DNA of 64,000 nt, from contig JAJEKV010000003.1 of NCBI GenBank assembly GCA_021234155.1, positions 10,788,413-10,852,412 of the forward strand, in the 5' to 3' direction. This DNA is from Isoetes taiwanensis. Lineage: Eukaryota; Streptophyta; Lycopodiopsida; Isoetales; Isoetaceae. Position 1 is the stretch's first letter; each line of letters starts with the position of its first letter. Under the pieces are notes generated by a model that ran no database searches, was not told the DNA's origin, and saw nothing but the letters and a program-made list of their open reading frames with translations. Shown here one piece after another: positions 23,763 to 34,622 of this stretch. A program made the position numbers and the translations under genes.

Positions 23763-24576
23763 AGCATAAACAGTGATTAGTTTTTCCTGCTCTGCTACTA
23801 AATACTCAGGAAATAAAATATGTTCATATTTGTTGACCTTTATGTGACCTTTCAGTTATTAATTGCCATATGAAGCAAGGGGCATAAAATACGAGGTCAT
23901 GGAGATTGTTGTTAAAAGATATGATGAACTTTATTTAAAAGAAAATTGAGTTTCTTCATGGCAGCCTTCAATGGCCACTCTGGTATTCTAGGGGATTTCC
24001 ACCTCATCCCTGGTGGTATCAGTACCCCCTCCACTTTGAGACCTTATAAATTGAGGTAGCACTACCAAATTGGCAACCGACTAAGTTTTCCATATAGGTA
24101 ATCTTGTTGGGCACGTTGCCATATCATATCATAGCCATTGAAATTGTTTACATGGTTGTGGTTTTAGTTTTGCCTTTAAGTGCGCAGCCAATGGTTGTGG
24201 TGTGTTGATGTTGCCATCTCTTTGTTTCCCTAAGGGTCCGAAGGGCCCAAATTTTTTTTAATACCAACAACCAACACATAACTACCATTAACATTAATTA
24301 ACTTAAACCATTGCATCTAACATTTTTAAATTACAATCCCCCTGAAAGCCTCTTTGGTTTGGGTGCATATTCACACGGGGGTTTACGTAGGGCATCGAGA
24401 GCTGTCGGATGGGCATATTTACCCTTTATTCCTTGATCTGGACCATACATAGTGATCCTCGTTTATGGGGTATGCCTGTACAAGTTTTTGTACACGGTAT
24501 ATTGAGGTTTATAAAATACTATAAGATTTGAGGGAATGTACTTAATGGTGTTAATTTGGTACACGTATTGTAAGTT

Positions 24577-24946
24577 AAAGCTACCCTACGAGATCCCTTT
24601 CCTCTTCCATTCCAGGATGAAATATTATATGCTGCAGCAGGCCAAAAACTGTTCTCATTCATGGATGGATTCAGCGGGTTTAACCAGATACAGGTTGTTG
24701 CGGAAGATAAGGCAAAAACAGCATTTGTAACCCCACGGGGGGTGTACGCCATGAATGTCATGCCATTCGGATTAATGAATGCCCCTGCTACCTTTCAACG
24801 CGCAATGGTGGTGGCTTATGAACAAATGTTAGGGAAAGAACTTGGCATATTCCTGGATGATTTATGTTTGGCTAATGAAAGGAGGCTACATATCAAAAAA
24901 TTGCAGGAAGTATTTGAGTTGAGCAGGGCGTCCAGAATTTGTTTAA
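24577..24946 (+). pseudogene. gypsy reverse transcriptase, central part
   Basis: It continues RT with DPFPLPFQDEIL, the block SFMDGFSGFNQI, then PFGLMNAPATFQRAM and the catalytic strand IFLDDLCL (a YxDD variant with F-L-D-D). It is cut at 24946 by the copia insertion and continues at 30099, after the 5-bp duplication TTTAA. Confidence 0.9.
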
Positions 24947-25266
24947 TGTCAAGGTTGCACCAAGAACGGGAGAGAAAGGGATGCACACTGAATTCCGAGA
25001 GTGCAAGCTCCCAAAACAAAAGCAAAATGGAATTGTATTGAACGTATGTGAGAATACAAGATATACAAAGGGCAGGCAATATTAATTGCTCCCGTCATCA
25101 ACCACTCCTAATTATGCCGTCGCTAATTATGACAAGTGGTGGGCCGTTGCTAGACTCTGATAAGGTGCTTAGTCAGCACTTATGTGCTGAGTGCTATAAG
25201 TGCTGTAAGTGCTGATATATCACGTCTAGCGGCAAGATGGTGATCTCGATATCATATATCTCGACA
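24947..25266 (-). repeat. 3' LTR of the copia element
   Basis: It reads TGTCAAGG ... ATCTCGACA on the + strand. The adjoining 25267-25282 is purine-rich on the minus strand (AAGGAGGAG), which is the polypurine tract. Confidence 0.95.
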
Positions 25267-25305
25267 CTCCTCCTTGATGAGAGGTCACCATCTCCATGCT
25301 CAACC

Positions 25306-28300
25306 TCATCCTCCTGGAGATGAGATCTGGAATCTATCAAGACCAATACCAAGTCGATGTCGCTCAAAAAGCTCACGAGCCAAAGGCTTAGTCAAGAGAT
25401 CTGCGGTATTGTCCCGTTTAGGAACATGCTCAATCTGAACCTGCTTATCAGCCACAAGGTCCCTTACAAAATGATAATGCTTGGGAACATGCTTAGATTT
25501 TGGATGTCGAACTTCAGAGGAGCACCAATCAATGCCACCTTTGTTATCCATGAGCATCCTTGCTGGTCCAGGAGTGCGTTGCCCAATGCCGGCAAGAAAG
25601 TCCTTGAAACTAATGATCTCACGGGCTGCTGTAGATGCTGCAACGTACTCTGCTTCAGTGGAAGAAAGAGAGCCCTTGTTTCTTGCTGATCCAAGCAATG
25701 GCAGCATTGGCAAGCAGAAAACAAATGCCGGATGTGGACCTGGAGTTGTCTATCACATCGCTAAGTGAGGAATCACTATATGTTAGCAATGAAAAAGCAT
25801 CACTATTGCTGCGATATGTAAGGCCATAATCAGCAGTACCCTTTAAGTAGCGGAGAATGTGCTTGGCCATTTCCCAATGCTTATGACCTGGATTTGCTGA
25901 AAATTGGCTGAGAGCTATAACAGCAAATGCAATATCGGGTCTGGTGCAAACCATACAATACATGAGGCTGCCAATCAATTGCCGAAATGGAACTTTTGCC
26001 ATAGAAAGACGTTCAGCATCAGATTGTGGACAATCTTTCTTAGTGAGAAGAGTACCTGGAGTCATAGGAACTTTAGATGGATTGCAATCAGCCATGCCAA
26101 AGCGCTCAAGCATTTCTTCAATGTACTTCTTTTGAGAGATATGAAGAATCCCATTTTTCCGGTATCTTGCAATTTGCAAACCCAAACAATAGCGAGCTTC
26201 ACCCAAGTCCACCATTGGAAACTTAGCAGCAAGCTTTGTCTTGAATTCAGCAATGTGCTCATTATTATTGCCTATGAGCAAGGAATCATCCACATACAAA
26301 GCAATGATGAGTAAGAACTTGCCTTGACGACGGATGTAGACATTAGAATCAGCCTCAATAGGCTAGAATCCTTGCCCAGGGGATTCACATAGTGTAGGCC
26401 GTATATACCATGTGAGTGGACGATAAGGGATTTTTTTTAACCTAAAGCGTACGAATACGTACGGGAAGGGGTTCTTTAGACCTTAAAAAATCCAATCTCT
26501 AGTGATGTGGGGTTTTTTAGACCTTAAAAAAAGCGTATACGAAGGGGTTTTTTATGACCCCTTCTTCGCACATGGCGTATCCCTTATACACTAAGTGGTA
26601 TCCCCGGGAATCCTTGGTCTTTGAAGAAAGAATCTATGGTCTTGTACCAAGCACGTGATGCTTGCTTTAACCCATAAAGTGCCTTCGTCAATTTGCATAC
26701 TAAATGCTCAGCACCAGCTTTGACATAACCCTGAGGTTGCTTCATATATATTTCTTCATCAAGTTTGTCATTAAGAAATGATGTTTTGACATCTGTTTGA
26801 TGAACCTCAAGATTATAATGAGCAACAAATGCAAGAAGAATGCGAATGCTCATCATTTTGACTACTGGAGAAAATGTTTCCAAGTAATCAATGCCATATT
26901 GCTGGCTGAAACCCTGTGCAACCAAGCGTGCTTTGTAGCTGCTGATGGTGCCATCAGGATGGAGCTTGCATTTGTAGATCCATTTGTTACCAACGACCTT
27001 CCGATCATGAGGAAGAGGAACCAAATCCCAAGTGCCATTTTGAACAATAGAATCCATTTCGTGGTCCATTGCCTGCTGCCAATGAGGTGCAGCAGCACAT
27101 GAAATAGCTTCACGATAGCTGGTGGGTTCACTGATAATAGCAGCACCACAAAACTCCATAATGCTTGGCATAATTTCGGCATAGAAAGCAAACCTTTGAG
27201 GAGGAAAACGCTTCCTTTTTCCTCGAACAAGTTCTTCTTCAACTCCTCCTTGATCAGAAGGATCAAAATCATCTCCTGGATCAGATGGATCAAGATCTCC
27301 TCCTTGATTGGATGTGTCAAGATCTGCGTCCGTGATCGTGAAACAAAGGTCTTTGTAAGCACCGCAGTCTTGGAACTAGCTGCGGTCTTTGGAATATCGC
27401 CGAGTCCGATGGATTGGAAGCTATGGCGTCATCTGTTATCCATGCAGAGATATCAAGAAATTCCACATTAGGAGTTTTTGAACCTTGCTGAAATGCCGAA
27501 ACATCTTCATGAAAAATAACATCGCGACTAACACAAAGCTTCTTGGTATGCGGATCAATCAGCCTATAACCATGCTTGCACTGGTCAGAGAAACCCACGA
27601 AGATCATTTTCTTGCTGGTATGCTCAAGTTTCTTGCGATTTGCTTTGGGAATAAGCATAAAGGCAAAGACATCCAAAGACACGCAAGCGAGACAAATTTG
27701 GCTTTATGCCGGTGAAAGCTTGTTCGAGTCTGATTTTCCACAAAACAAGATGGGCAATCTATTGAGAAGGTAAACCGAGTACCTTCTTTGCTTCAGCCCA
27801 AAATTGAATGGGTGCTGAGGATTGAGCGAGCAAGCAACGTGCCATGTCAACAATGCTGCGATTCTTCCGTTCAGCAACGCCATTATGTTGTGGAGTATGA
27901 GGCTCGGTAAATTGGCGCTCAATACCATGATCAGCACAAAAATGATTGAATGCTTGACTGGTAAATTCTCCACCATTATCAGATCTGAGCTTCTTAATCT
28001 GATGGGCTACTTGATTCTCAACAAGCGCTTTCCATTCTTGGAAATGGGCAAATGCATCAGATCTCCGCTTCAAGAAATAGACCCATGTTTTCCTGCTCAA
28101 ATCATCAATGAATGTCAGAAAATAATAAGCACCCGAGAGAGAAGGAACATGAGTTGGACCACAAAGATCCGTGTGTACTAGTTCAAGAAGAGCAGTAGCA
28201 CGAGATCCAATAAGAGTAAAAGATCTGCGGTGTTGTTTGCCCAATGCACAAGCCTCACAACTTGCAAGAGTAGGGTGCTGATGAAGATCAAAACCGTCTA

Positions 28301-29754
28301 CAAGTTGAGGCAGCTGGTTGAGTGCCTTAAGACTGATGTGTCCAAGCCTCTTATGCCACAGATCACAGGTACCATTACCAGCAGCTACAAGAACAACCTG
28401 GTCAGCATATTCTTGGCCCAAATGGTAGAGATTACCCGTACGAATAGCACGAGCAATGCTCTTTCCTGTAACTTTGCTGCGAACAATGCAGTCGTCACTA
28501 TCAAAGATAACTCTTGTGCCCATATCGATGGAGGCGTGCAACAGTAAATCAGATCTTTACGCCAAAGTAGGAGCATACATTACCCCTTTTAGAGTGAAAT
28601 TACCAAGACTTGTGGGTACTTGATTGTCACCCATTCCGCAGATTTGATGCTCACTATTGTCGCCGATTTGAACAATGTGATTGGAAGAGGTAGGTCTGAA
28701 ACTTTCAAACCAATCTTTGTGCCAACTAATATGAGTTGTAGCACCAGAATCCATGATGAATTTGATAGAGCGAGGGGCTGCCACTTGTTTACAAAGATAA
28801 ACATAATCCGGGCTGCAAGGAACCACATTGGCTACGCTTACTTCTTCAACAATTTGGGCCACATTGGCTGAAGCTTTGTTTGTCCTCAAAGCTTTCAGTT
28901 TGTGCTCAAGATCCTTCATCCTCTTCCTACATTCTGCTGCGGTATGATTGCCTTTCTTGCAATAGTCACAAACCTGCTGCTTGGATGCTGTGCCTTTGCT
29001 ATCAGCACCCTTGAAGGCGTTGCTGCTACTGTTATTCTTCTTTTTCTTAGCTTTCTCATTCCCTTTTGCATAGGACTTAGGCTCAGAATGACCTGCAAAG
29101 AAAGCGTTGTGCTCGTCTTTGATAATCCCAGCATCCTTCCTCGTCATGATCTCCTCCTTGACGGAAGTGATTGTACGATTGAGATCCATGTCGGCAATTT
29201 GCATGAGATTGCTGCGCAAAGCATGGAAAGAATTGGGTAAGGATCTAAGAAAGAAGAATAATTGCAGGAGAGATCTTATTCTCTTCTCCAGAGGCTTCAA
29301 TCTGCCGAAAGGTGTTCTTCATGCAGTCTGCGAATTTGTCAAGACTCTCGGTCTCTTCCCAGCGTATATTCACCACTTCAGCATACAAATGCCCAATTTG
29401 TGTATGGGTCTTCTTTTCATGCTCTTGGATGAGAGCATTCCATAAATCATGGATGTTCTCCTTCTGAACCTCATCAAGAAGGGATTCAGCAACAGAAAGC
29501 CCAATCGTAGCCATAGCCTTGTCATCCCGGCGTTGCCAAGCATCAAGAACAGATTTATTCTTGCCATCTGATGCAAGCTCGGGTGCTGGTTCTTGGCCAC
29601 TAACAATTCCCCAAACTCCTTCAGCCTTAAGAATGAGAGTCATCGGAAACCTGTGCCATCGAAGATTTGAATCACACGACCGCCAGGGAAGGTAATCTGG
29701 TTGTAGCTTGCATCCTTCTCCATTGCTGTGTTGATCTTGAATCAATCTCAGCAC
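25306..29754 (-). pseudogene. copia gag-pol, broken
   Basis: Reading leftward: gag (29754-29245, continuing in another frame from 29300); CCHC knuckle CDYCKKGNHTAAEC (28970-28929); protease strand IMDSGATTHIS (~28750); pre-integrase DLWHKRLGHI and integrase with the LRSDNGGEF and TPQHNGVAERKN blocks (28541-27759); a linker at 27682-27317; RT (27171-26608, 26364-25713) with ALYVDDSLL; and RNase H with STEAEYVAAS (25655-25306). Visible lesions are a gag frameshift near 29270, an in-frame TAA at 28557-28559, a frameshift near 27770, a TAG beside the MITE at ~26364, and the MITE itself. No single protein could be made. Confidence 0.92.
26375..26607. mobile_element. 233-bp MITE inside copia RT, 9-bp target duplication
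   Basis: It is flanked by GAATCCTTG at 26366-26374 and 26608-26616. Its ends are inverted repeats (CCCAGGGGATTCACATAGTG and, from the right, CCGGGGATACCACTTAGTG). Inside are repeated TTTAGACCTTAAAAAA and GGGGTTTTTT words. A 9-bp duplication fits a Mutator-type origin. Copia RT reads continuously once it is removed, except for one adjacent stop codon. Confidence 0.88.
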
Positions 29755-29761
29755 ACCTAGT

Positions 29762-29773
29762 GCTCTGATACCA
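29762..29773 (-). promoter_or_regulatory. Primer binding site (initiator tRNA-Met) of the copia element
   Basis: The minus strand reads TGGTATCAGAGC immediately next to the 5' LTR. Confidence 0.95.
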
Positions 29774-30093
29774 TGTCAAGGTTGCACCAAGAACGGGAGA
29801 GAAAGGGATGCACACTGAATTCCGAGAGCGCAAGCTCCCAAAACAAAAGCAAAATGGAATTGTATTGAACGTATGTGAGAATACAAGATATACAAAGGGC
29901 AGGCAATATTAATTGCTCCCGTCACCAACCACTCCTAATTATGCCGTCGCTAATTATGACAAGTGGTGGGCCGTTGCTAGACTCTGATAAGGTGCTTAGT
30001 CAGCACTTATGTGCTGAGTGCTATAAGTGCTGTAAGTGCTGATATATCACGTCTAGCGGCAAGATGGTGATCTCGATATCATATATCTCGACA
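29774..30093 (-). repeat. 5' LTR of the copia element
   Basis: A 320-bp copy of 24947-25266. The differences noticed are T/C within GAGYGCAAGC and T/C within CCGTCAYCAACC. Confidence 0.95.
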
Positions 30094-30098
30094 TTTAA

Positions 30099-30602
30099 AC
30101 CCTTTAAAATGTAACTTCATGGTAAGAGAAGGTGTATTGCTGGGTCATAGAATCAATAATCATGGATTGCACATAGCAGAAGAGAAAATTGAGATCATAT
30201 CTCGGCTGTCTACCCCGCAAACAGTAAAGGAAGTACGAAGGTTGATTGGTACATGTTCTTTTTTAAGAAACATATTCCCAACTTTTCTCATATAATTGCT
30301 CCAATAGTGAAGCTTACTAGAGTTGGCAACTTGGGAAGATGAGAGAGCAGTAAGGCTGTGGTCGTTTGGAGTAAAGAATGCGCAAAAGCATATAATGAGT
30401 TGCTGTTGGCCATGAAAGAAGCGGTTGGATTAATGCCACCAGACCTTCAAAAGCCCTTTCAAGCATATATTACAGTGACAAAAGAGGCTATAGGTGTTGC
30501 ATTATGTCAGAAGGATGGCAAAAAGCAAGTTAGAGTTATTTCCTATGCTGGAAAGTTGTTTAGCATTGTAGAGGAAAGATATGTATTGTTGGAAAAGTAT
30601 GC

Positions 30603-30606
<4 letters not shown>
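30099..30606 (+). pseudogene. gypsy RT C-terminus and degenerate gypsy-type RNase H
   Basis: It continues RT with NPLKCNFMVREGVLLGH, the thumb (TPQTVKEVRRLIG, HIPNFSHIIAPI), a frame change near 30340, then the connection and the start of RNase H. In the RNase H strand normally reading YTDAS, this copy has YITVT (30466-30480). The first catalytic Asp is therefore Thr, while the Glu in YVLLEKYAL is kept. The domain is cut by the T-run at 30607. Loss of this Asp beside an intact second RNase H upstream is what one expects if the upstream domain took over. Confidence 0.85.

Positions 30607-30634
<28 letters not shown>
30607..30634. repeat. T28 homopolymer ending the gypsy sequence
   Basis: An uninterrupted T-run joins gypsy RNase H to unrelated DNA. 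It could be the poly(A) of a minus-strand retroposon lying to its right. No matching target duplication was found. Confidence 0.7.
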
Positions 30635-30635
<1 letters not shown>

Positions 30636-33312
30636 TAACTAAGCTATTTTGCTTCAACTAAGTAATTTTGCTTGAACAGACAATAATGATCCAGAGATCT
30701 CTTCTGCATATGACTAGAACTCATGACGCTAGAACAATTGAGGTCAGTAAGGAATCATGGGATATTTTGTTACAGTAAATAACTTGATTTTGATATGAAT
30801 GGTATGATTTTTTGCCTCAATAAGCAATAATGATCTAGTTATGGACTACCTAACATTGCAAAAGTGCACATTTCCAAGAAAAGTTAACTCCACACTAGAG
30901 CACAAGGGGATAAATGATATCTTTAATACTGCACATTTCCAAGAAAAGTTAACTCCACACTAGAGCACAAGGGGATAAATGATATCTTTAATACTGTTTA
31001 CAAGGGGCTCTACCTGATTATTAAGTTATCATTTGTTAAGGATAAGGCACATAGTAGTTTTATTGAATTTTATGCATGCATGTGGCTTAAAAGCATGCTA
31101 GACATGTGGTGGTCCACATGCAAATATGTTTGCATGCCACTTTAACAATATATTATGGAGCTTGCCGAAGTGCTCATTTGCTTTATGAAGTAAACTCTAA
31201 GGTATGTTGCTCTCTTGCAAAGGATCTTTTGAATACGTCATCAATTGCCACGTGCTAGTGGGCTAAGTATTATATGATATTTTTGAGCTCCATCTTATAA
31301 GCATAGACGGCATATTTTAAAGGGGCTCTGATAAATGTCTCCAGGCCTTGGCGCCAAATAAGGCCTTGGCCGATTAAGTATTTCTGGATTTTGCCTTATG
31401 TCCTCACTCTAAAGTGCCACTTGGAGATCTGAAAGCAGAGAAAATATGGACGGAACAGGAAAAGTCATAGAAAAAGAATGTCGGATTTGTTAGAATCTTT
31501 GTGTAGCTTGAAAAATTTACGACAAGCAGGACCTTTTTGGAAGCATGGACGTTTGAGTTCACTAGCATAGGCGTGAACCCATGTCAAGCATAAATCTGAC
31601 TTCAAAAAATCGCTTTGTTCTTCTCGTGCTGGTGAAGAATGATTAGAGAATGATATGTTACAGTTGAGATGCTAGGTTATATGCAAAACTCCAAGCAAAC
31701 AAGATGCAAGCATGGCTGGTATTACGCAAGATTGCAAGCTTTGCCGAAGTTAAAAGGGGAATCTGTTTCTGAAACTTATAAAGAATATCTGTTTGGAAGA
31801 TGAATCCTCCATAGAAGCTATCAAGCAAATATTACTCAGCAGTGGCCTCATTCCAGGTCTGTGCTCATGCTTTCCTTTCCATTGTATATTTTAAATGGCT
31901 AGGTTTGGTAATAGGCGCCTTTACTGCTGGTTTATTCCAGAAAAGTTTGCTTCTTCAAATGACATAAACTAGTATTGTGCAATGATACAATAAAATAGAT
32001 TTATAACAGCCATCATGTAGCAAATTTCATATATGTTCTACATGTTGCAAAACTTGGAGTTCCCATAAATGCTTTCTGCATGCTGAAACCAACGGTTGAA
32101 TGCACTGGCACAATCTGGTAGGTGTGTACATATAATGTGATATTAGAGAAAAGTGATTTATATTTTCAAGGTAAAACTTCTTGTACCAGGTCTATATATG
32201 GAATGCATATTGCTATCTAAATGTTTGATGACAAGTGCAGGCAGACATGTTTATACATGTAGTGCATACATGTAGTGCATAATGCAGGCACCTAGTGCAG
32301 ACAAATGCAGACATTTTTGCAACATGTTCATACATGTAATGCATAATGCTTAAAAATATGATGATAATTGCAGATGCTAAATTAGTTTCAATTCGTATTT
32401 TCATACATCTTTCTTGTTAAAGTTTACTCAGGGCAAAAGGATACAATTGGTGATCAGTGATAAACTGAGAGACCCAATGTACCTTTTGGCCCTTGCACAT
32501 TTACCGTTCTTACGCTAATTGTGTATTGATTGGCTGCAGGTACGGGTTCTCTCCTCCTATTGTCTCTTTTTTGCTTTTCAGGGTTTGCTTTAGCTTGAAA
32601 GAGTATGGATTATGGAAATGAAGATGCTGGCTAAGGGAGCTTTGGAGCGATAAATTTTTGGAATTTTATTGTCATGGACCATAGAGTTTTCAGTCGCACT
32701 GGATGCTAATGCCTTTACATTGATAAGTATAAGGGTTGCTTTCATGCACATCTTTGCAGTTGTATCTATATTTGTATTGCTTAACAGTTGCCAAGTTTTG
32801 GGCATTGTTTTTAAGCTTCAGGACATATAGTTTATAGTCACAGAATTCAAGTTGACTTATTTCTTGAGACTTTGGTGAGTAAATAACGATCTTCAGATTA
32901 AATTACTTAGGCTTTGGGAAAAGAGGTACTAGTCTAGACTGGCTTGCTCAGTCTAGATAGTAGGATGATAATACTGCCAAGGGATTGACCGAGGTAGATG
33001 TTGGTCTAGCGTATGCTAGTTCAAACCGGATTTTTTTTTTTATGACAAAACCTTTTATTTTTAATGCTAAATAGGTATGTTGACATGCACCACGTGCTTG
33101 CGCATCTCAATCCTTGATTTTTAAATAAACTTCAAAATAGCTTACATAATGCTTAGGCCCACAAATGAATTTTATATTTAATAAAACTAATGAAAATGGA
33201 AAGGACCATTAGATAAAAAATGAAATTTATCATAATGGCAAGAAGTTTGTAGTGCATTGGTGTTAATACTTGTGCCTTGCTTTTTCACAAATCAATACAA
33301 TTTGTCTAAGGT
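30635..33312. other. No gene seen; contains a 65-bp perfect tandem duplication
   Basis: Copies at 30866-30930 and 30931-30995 are identical (start GCACATTTCC, end TTTAATACT). Short CATGTAGTGCATA-type repeats lie at 32250-32350. A TATATTTAATAAAA block near 33171 might be core promoter sequence for the BURP gene. Otherwise no coherent coding sequence is seen. Confidence 0.55.
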
Positions 33313-34455
33313 ATGGCTGCTAGAAACATGTTTGCTTCTGTACTCCTTTTGTTTGTGATTTATTGTATGCAGGCATGCTTAGTTGGTGCACATGGGCTCT
33401 CTACAGAATTGCCCAAATGGCTCCTACAGAAAGCATCGCCACTTGACAAATCCAATGCAACTAAGATCAAGGAGGAGATTCAAGCTACTGGCATAATTTC
33501 ACCTCAACATTGCAAGGATGCAGGGTTCACCTGTGGTAAAGTCAAGTCGGAAAAATCCCAACAGATAAATGAGGGCACTTTTCTTCGATATGAGAAATTC
33601 CATGGGCCAAATCAATCAATTTCCTCAAGCAGCAAATCTATTTCCAGAAGCTTATCTTCTAAGCACAATTTGCTTTGGTACCCATCGCATGCCAGCAGAT
33701 CCTTCCAGCAGTCAGATGAATCTATTTCTTCAAGCACCAAATATGTCAAATTCCAACAATCAAAGCCATCTTATTCCAGTGAAGCTACAAGGCATATTCT
33801 TTCCAGAGCTTCTCTATTCTACTTGACAATAAAAAAGTTGAGCATGAGCAAGCAGATGGTGTTGCCACCGCTGGATGGTTTTGAGCGGCTAGTCCACTCT
33901 AACAAATTCTTACACCCAAGTCTGGAAGGTTTCTTCAACCAAATGACAATTCTCGAACTTCTCTCAACCATGCACATCTCGTTGCAATCAAACTTGGCAG
34001 ATACGGTTATGAAGAACCACAACAAGTGCACCAGTCCAGACAACCATGTAAATGCATGTGTTGCATCAATTGAGTCGATGCTCGACTTTGCAGCAGTAGT
34101 GTTGTCAGCTTCACCAGAAAAAATCAGGTACATGGTCAATTCTCGCACGATATCTAGTTATGAACATGTCAAGATCATCAAGACTGAGAATGTGACCAAT
34201 ACAACATTTGTTGCATGCCACATTGCAATGTTCCCATATGCTCTCTATAGATGTCATTCCTCCCACAACCTCATGGCTTTCAAAGTCACCCTTGAGGATA
34301 GCAAGGGCAAACAACTACTTGTCCTTGTCGTGTGCCACATGGACACTTCAAGTTTCCATCCATCCCATCTTGCCTTCCAAGTGCTCCATTCCAAGCCAGG
34401 CATTGGAGAAATCTGCCATTGGGTATCAAACTCCAATATTATCATGTATGTCTGA
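33313..34455 (+). CDS. BURP-domain protein, secreted
   Basis: This single-exon frame encodes 380 residues. Residues 1-27 are a signal peptide (basic start, hydrophobic VLLLFVIYCM, then small residues before GLSTELP), so it should enter the secretory pathway. A Ser-rich variable middle follows (about 85-165). The BURP domain (about 165-380) begins LFYLTIKKLSMSKQM and contains ACVASIESMLDFA. The hallmark CH pairs are at 302-303, 314-315, 341-342 and 368-369, spaced 10, 25 and 25 residues. The Trp usually found 8 residues after the last CH is Met378. BURP proteins are plant-specific extracellular or wall proteins whose biochemical roles vary (one branch is the polygalacturonase beta-subunit). 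I cannot assign a branch. The ATG chosen is the only one that places a signal peptide at the N-terminus. Confidence 0.88.
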   Translation: MAARNMFASVLLLFVIYCMQACLVGAHGLSTELPKWLLQKASPLDKSNATKIKEEIQATGIISPQHCKDAGFTCGKVKSEKSQQINEGTFLRYEKFHGPNQSISSSSKSISRSLSSKHNLLWYPSHASRSFQQSDESISSSTKYVKFQQSKPSYSSEATRHILSRASLFYLTIKKLSMSKQMVLPPLDGFERLVHSNKFLHPSLEGFFNQMTILELLSTMHISLQSNLADTVMKNHNKCTSPDNHVNACVASIESMLDFAAVVLSASPEKIRYMVNSRTISSYEHVKIIKTENVTNTTFVACHIAMFPYALYRCHSSHNLMAFKVTLEDSKGKQLLVLVVCHMDTSSFHPSHLAFQVLHSKPGIGEICHWVSNSNIIMYV

Positions 34456-34622
34456 TGAACTTCAAGGCCTTAATACTACACCTTGTACTTTGCATTTTTT
34501 TCTATGGGTTGAAAAGAGTGTTTCTATAATAGAAATAAGGTGTCATTTACTACATATAGGGAGGAAAGTTTAGACACTACATTTACACTAAGTCCAAAGA
34601 CTCTTGGCCCTATAATTGCTAT
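34456..34622. other. BURP 3' flank, internally similar to the next ~200 bp
   Basis: The end of the gene and its flank (CCAATATTATCATGTATGTC ... AATACTACAC) recur in diverged form at 34710-34765 (CCAATATTATCATGTATATT ... GATACTACAC). This suggests a second, decayed BURP gene end directly downstream. Confidence 0.6.

Larger units (their letters stand above)
21264..24576. mobile_element. Unclassified 3.3-kb insertion splitting gypsy RT
   Basis: RT reads ...DYSDLN up to ~21258 and resumes KATLRDPF at 24577, so the DNA between was inserted. I could find no convincing terminal repeats or target duplication, so its class is unknown. It contains a CACTA-type element (22363-23350) and a single dioxygenase exon (23574-23762). 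The rest (21264-22362 and 23763-24576) has no recognised gene. Confidence 0.7.
24947..30093 (-). mobile_element. Ty1/copia retrotransposon, recent, minus strand
   Basis: Identical-length 320-bp LTRs (24947-25266 and 29774-30093) differ at only two positions that I can see. The element is flanked by TTTAA (24942-24946 and 30094-30098). On the minus strand the order is PBS, gag, protease, integrase, RT and RNase H, which is the copia order. It sits precisely in the gypsy RT gene. The coding region is broken in several places despite the young LTRs. Confidence 0.97.
18143..30606 (+). mobile_element. Tat-like Ty3/gypsy retrotransposon, truncated and twice interrupted
   Basis: In order, + strand: primer site, gag with three zinc knuckles, protease, an RNase H domain, reverse transcriptase, and the start of the normal gypsy RNase H. 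Integrase and the 3' LTR are absent, because the element ends in a T-run at 30607. Two insertions split RT: 21264-24576 (unclassified) and 24947-30093 (copia). RT sense reading matches the family across both gaps. Linker text such as ECFAWEYKELKGVSPDV is typical of plant Tat elements. Several frame changes show that it is no longer functional. Confidence 0.9.
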
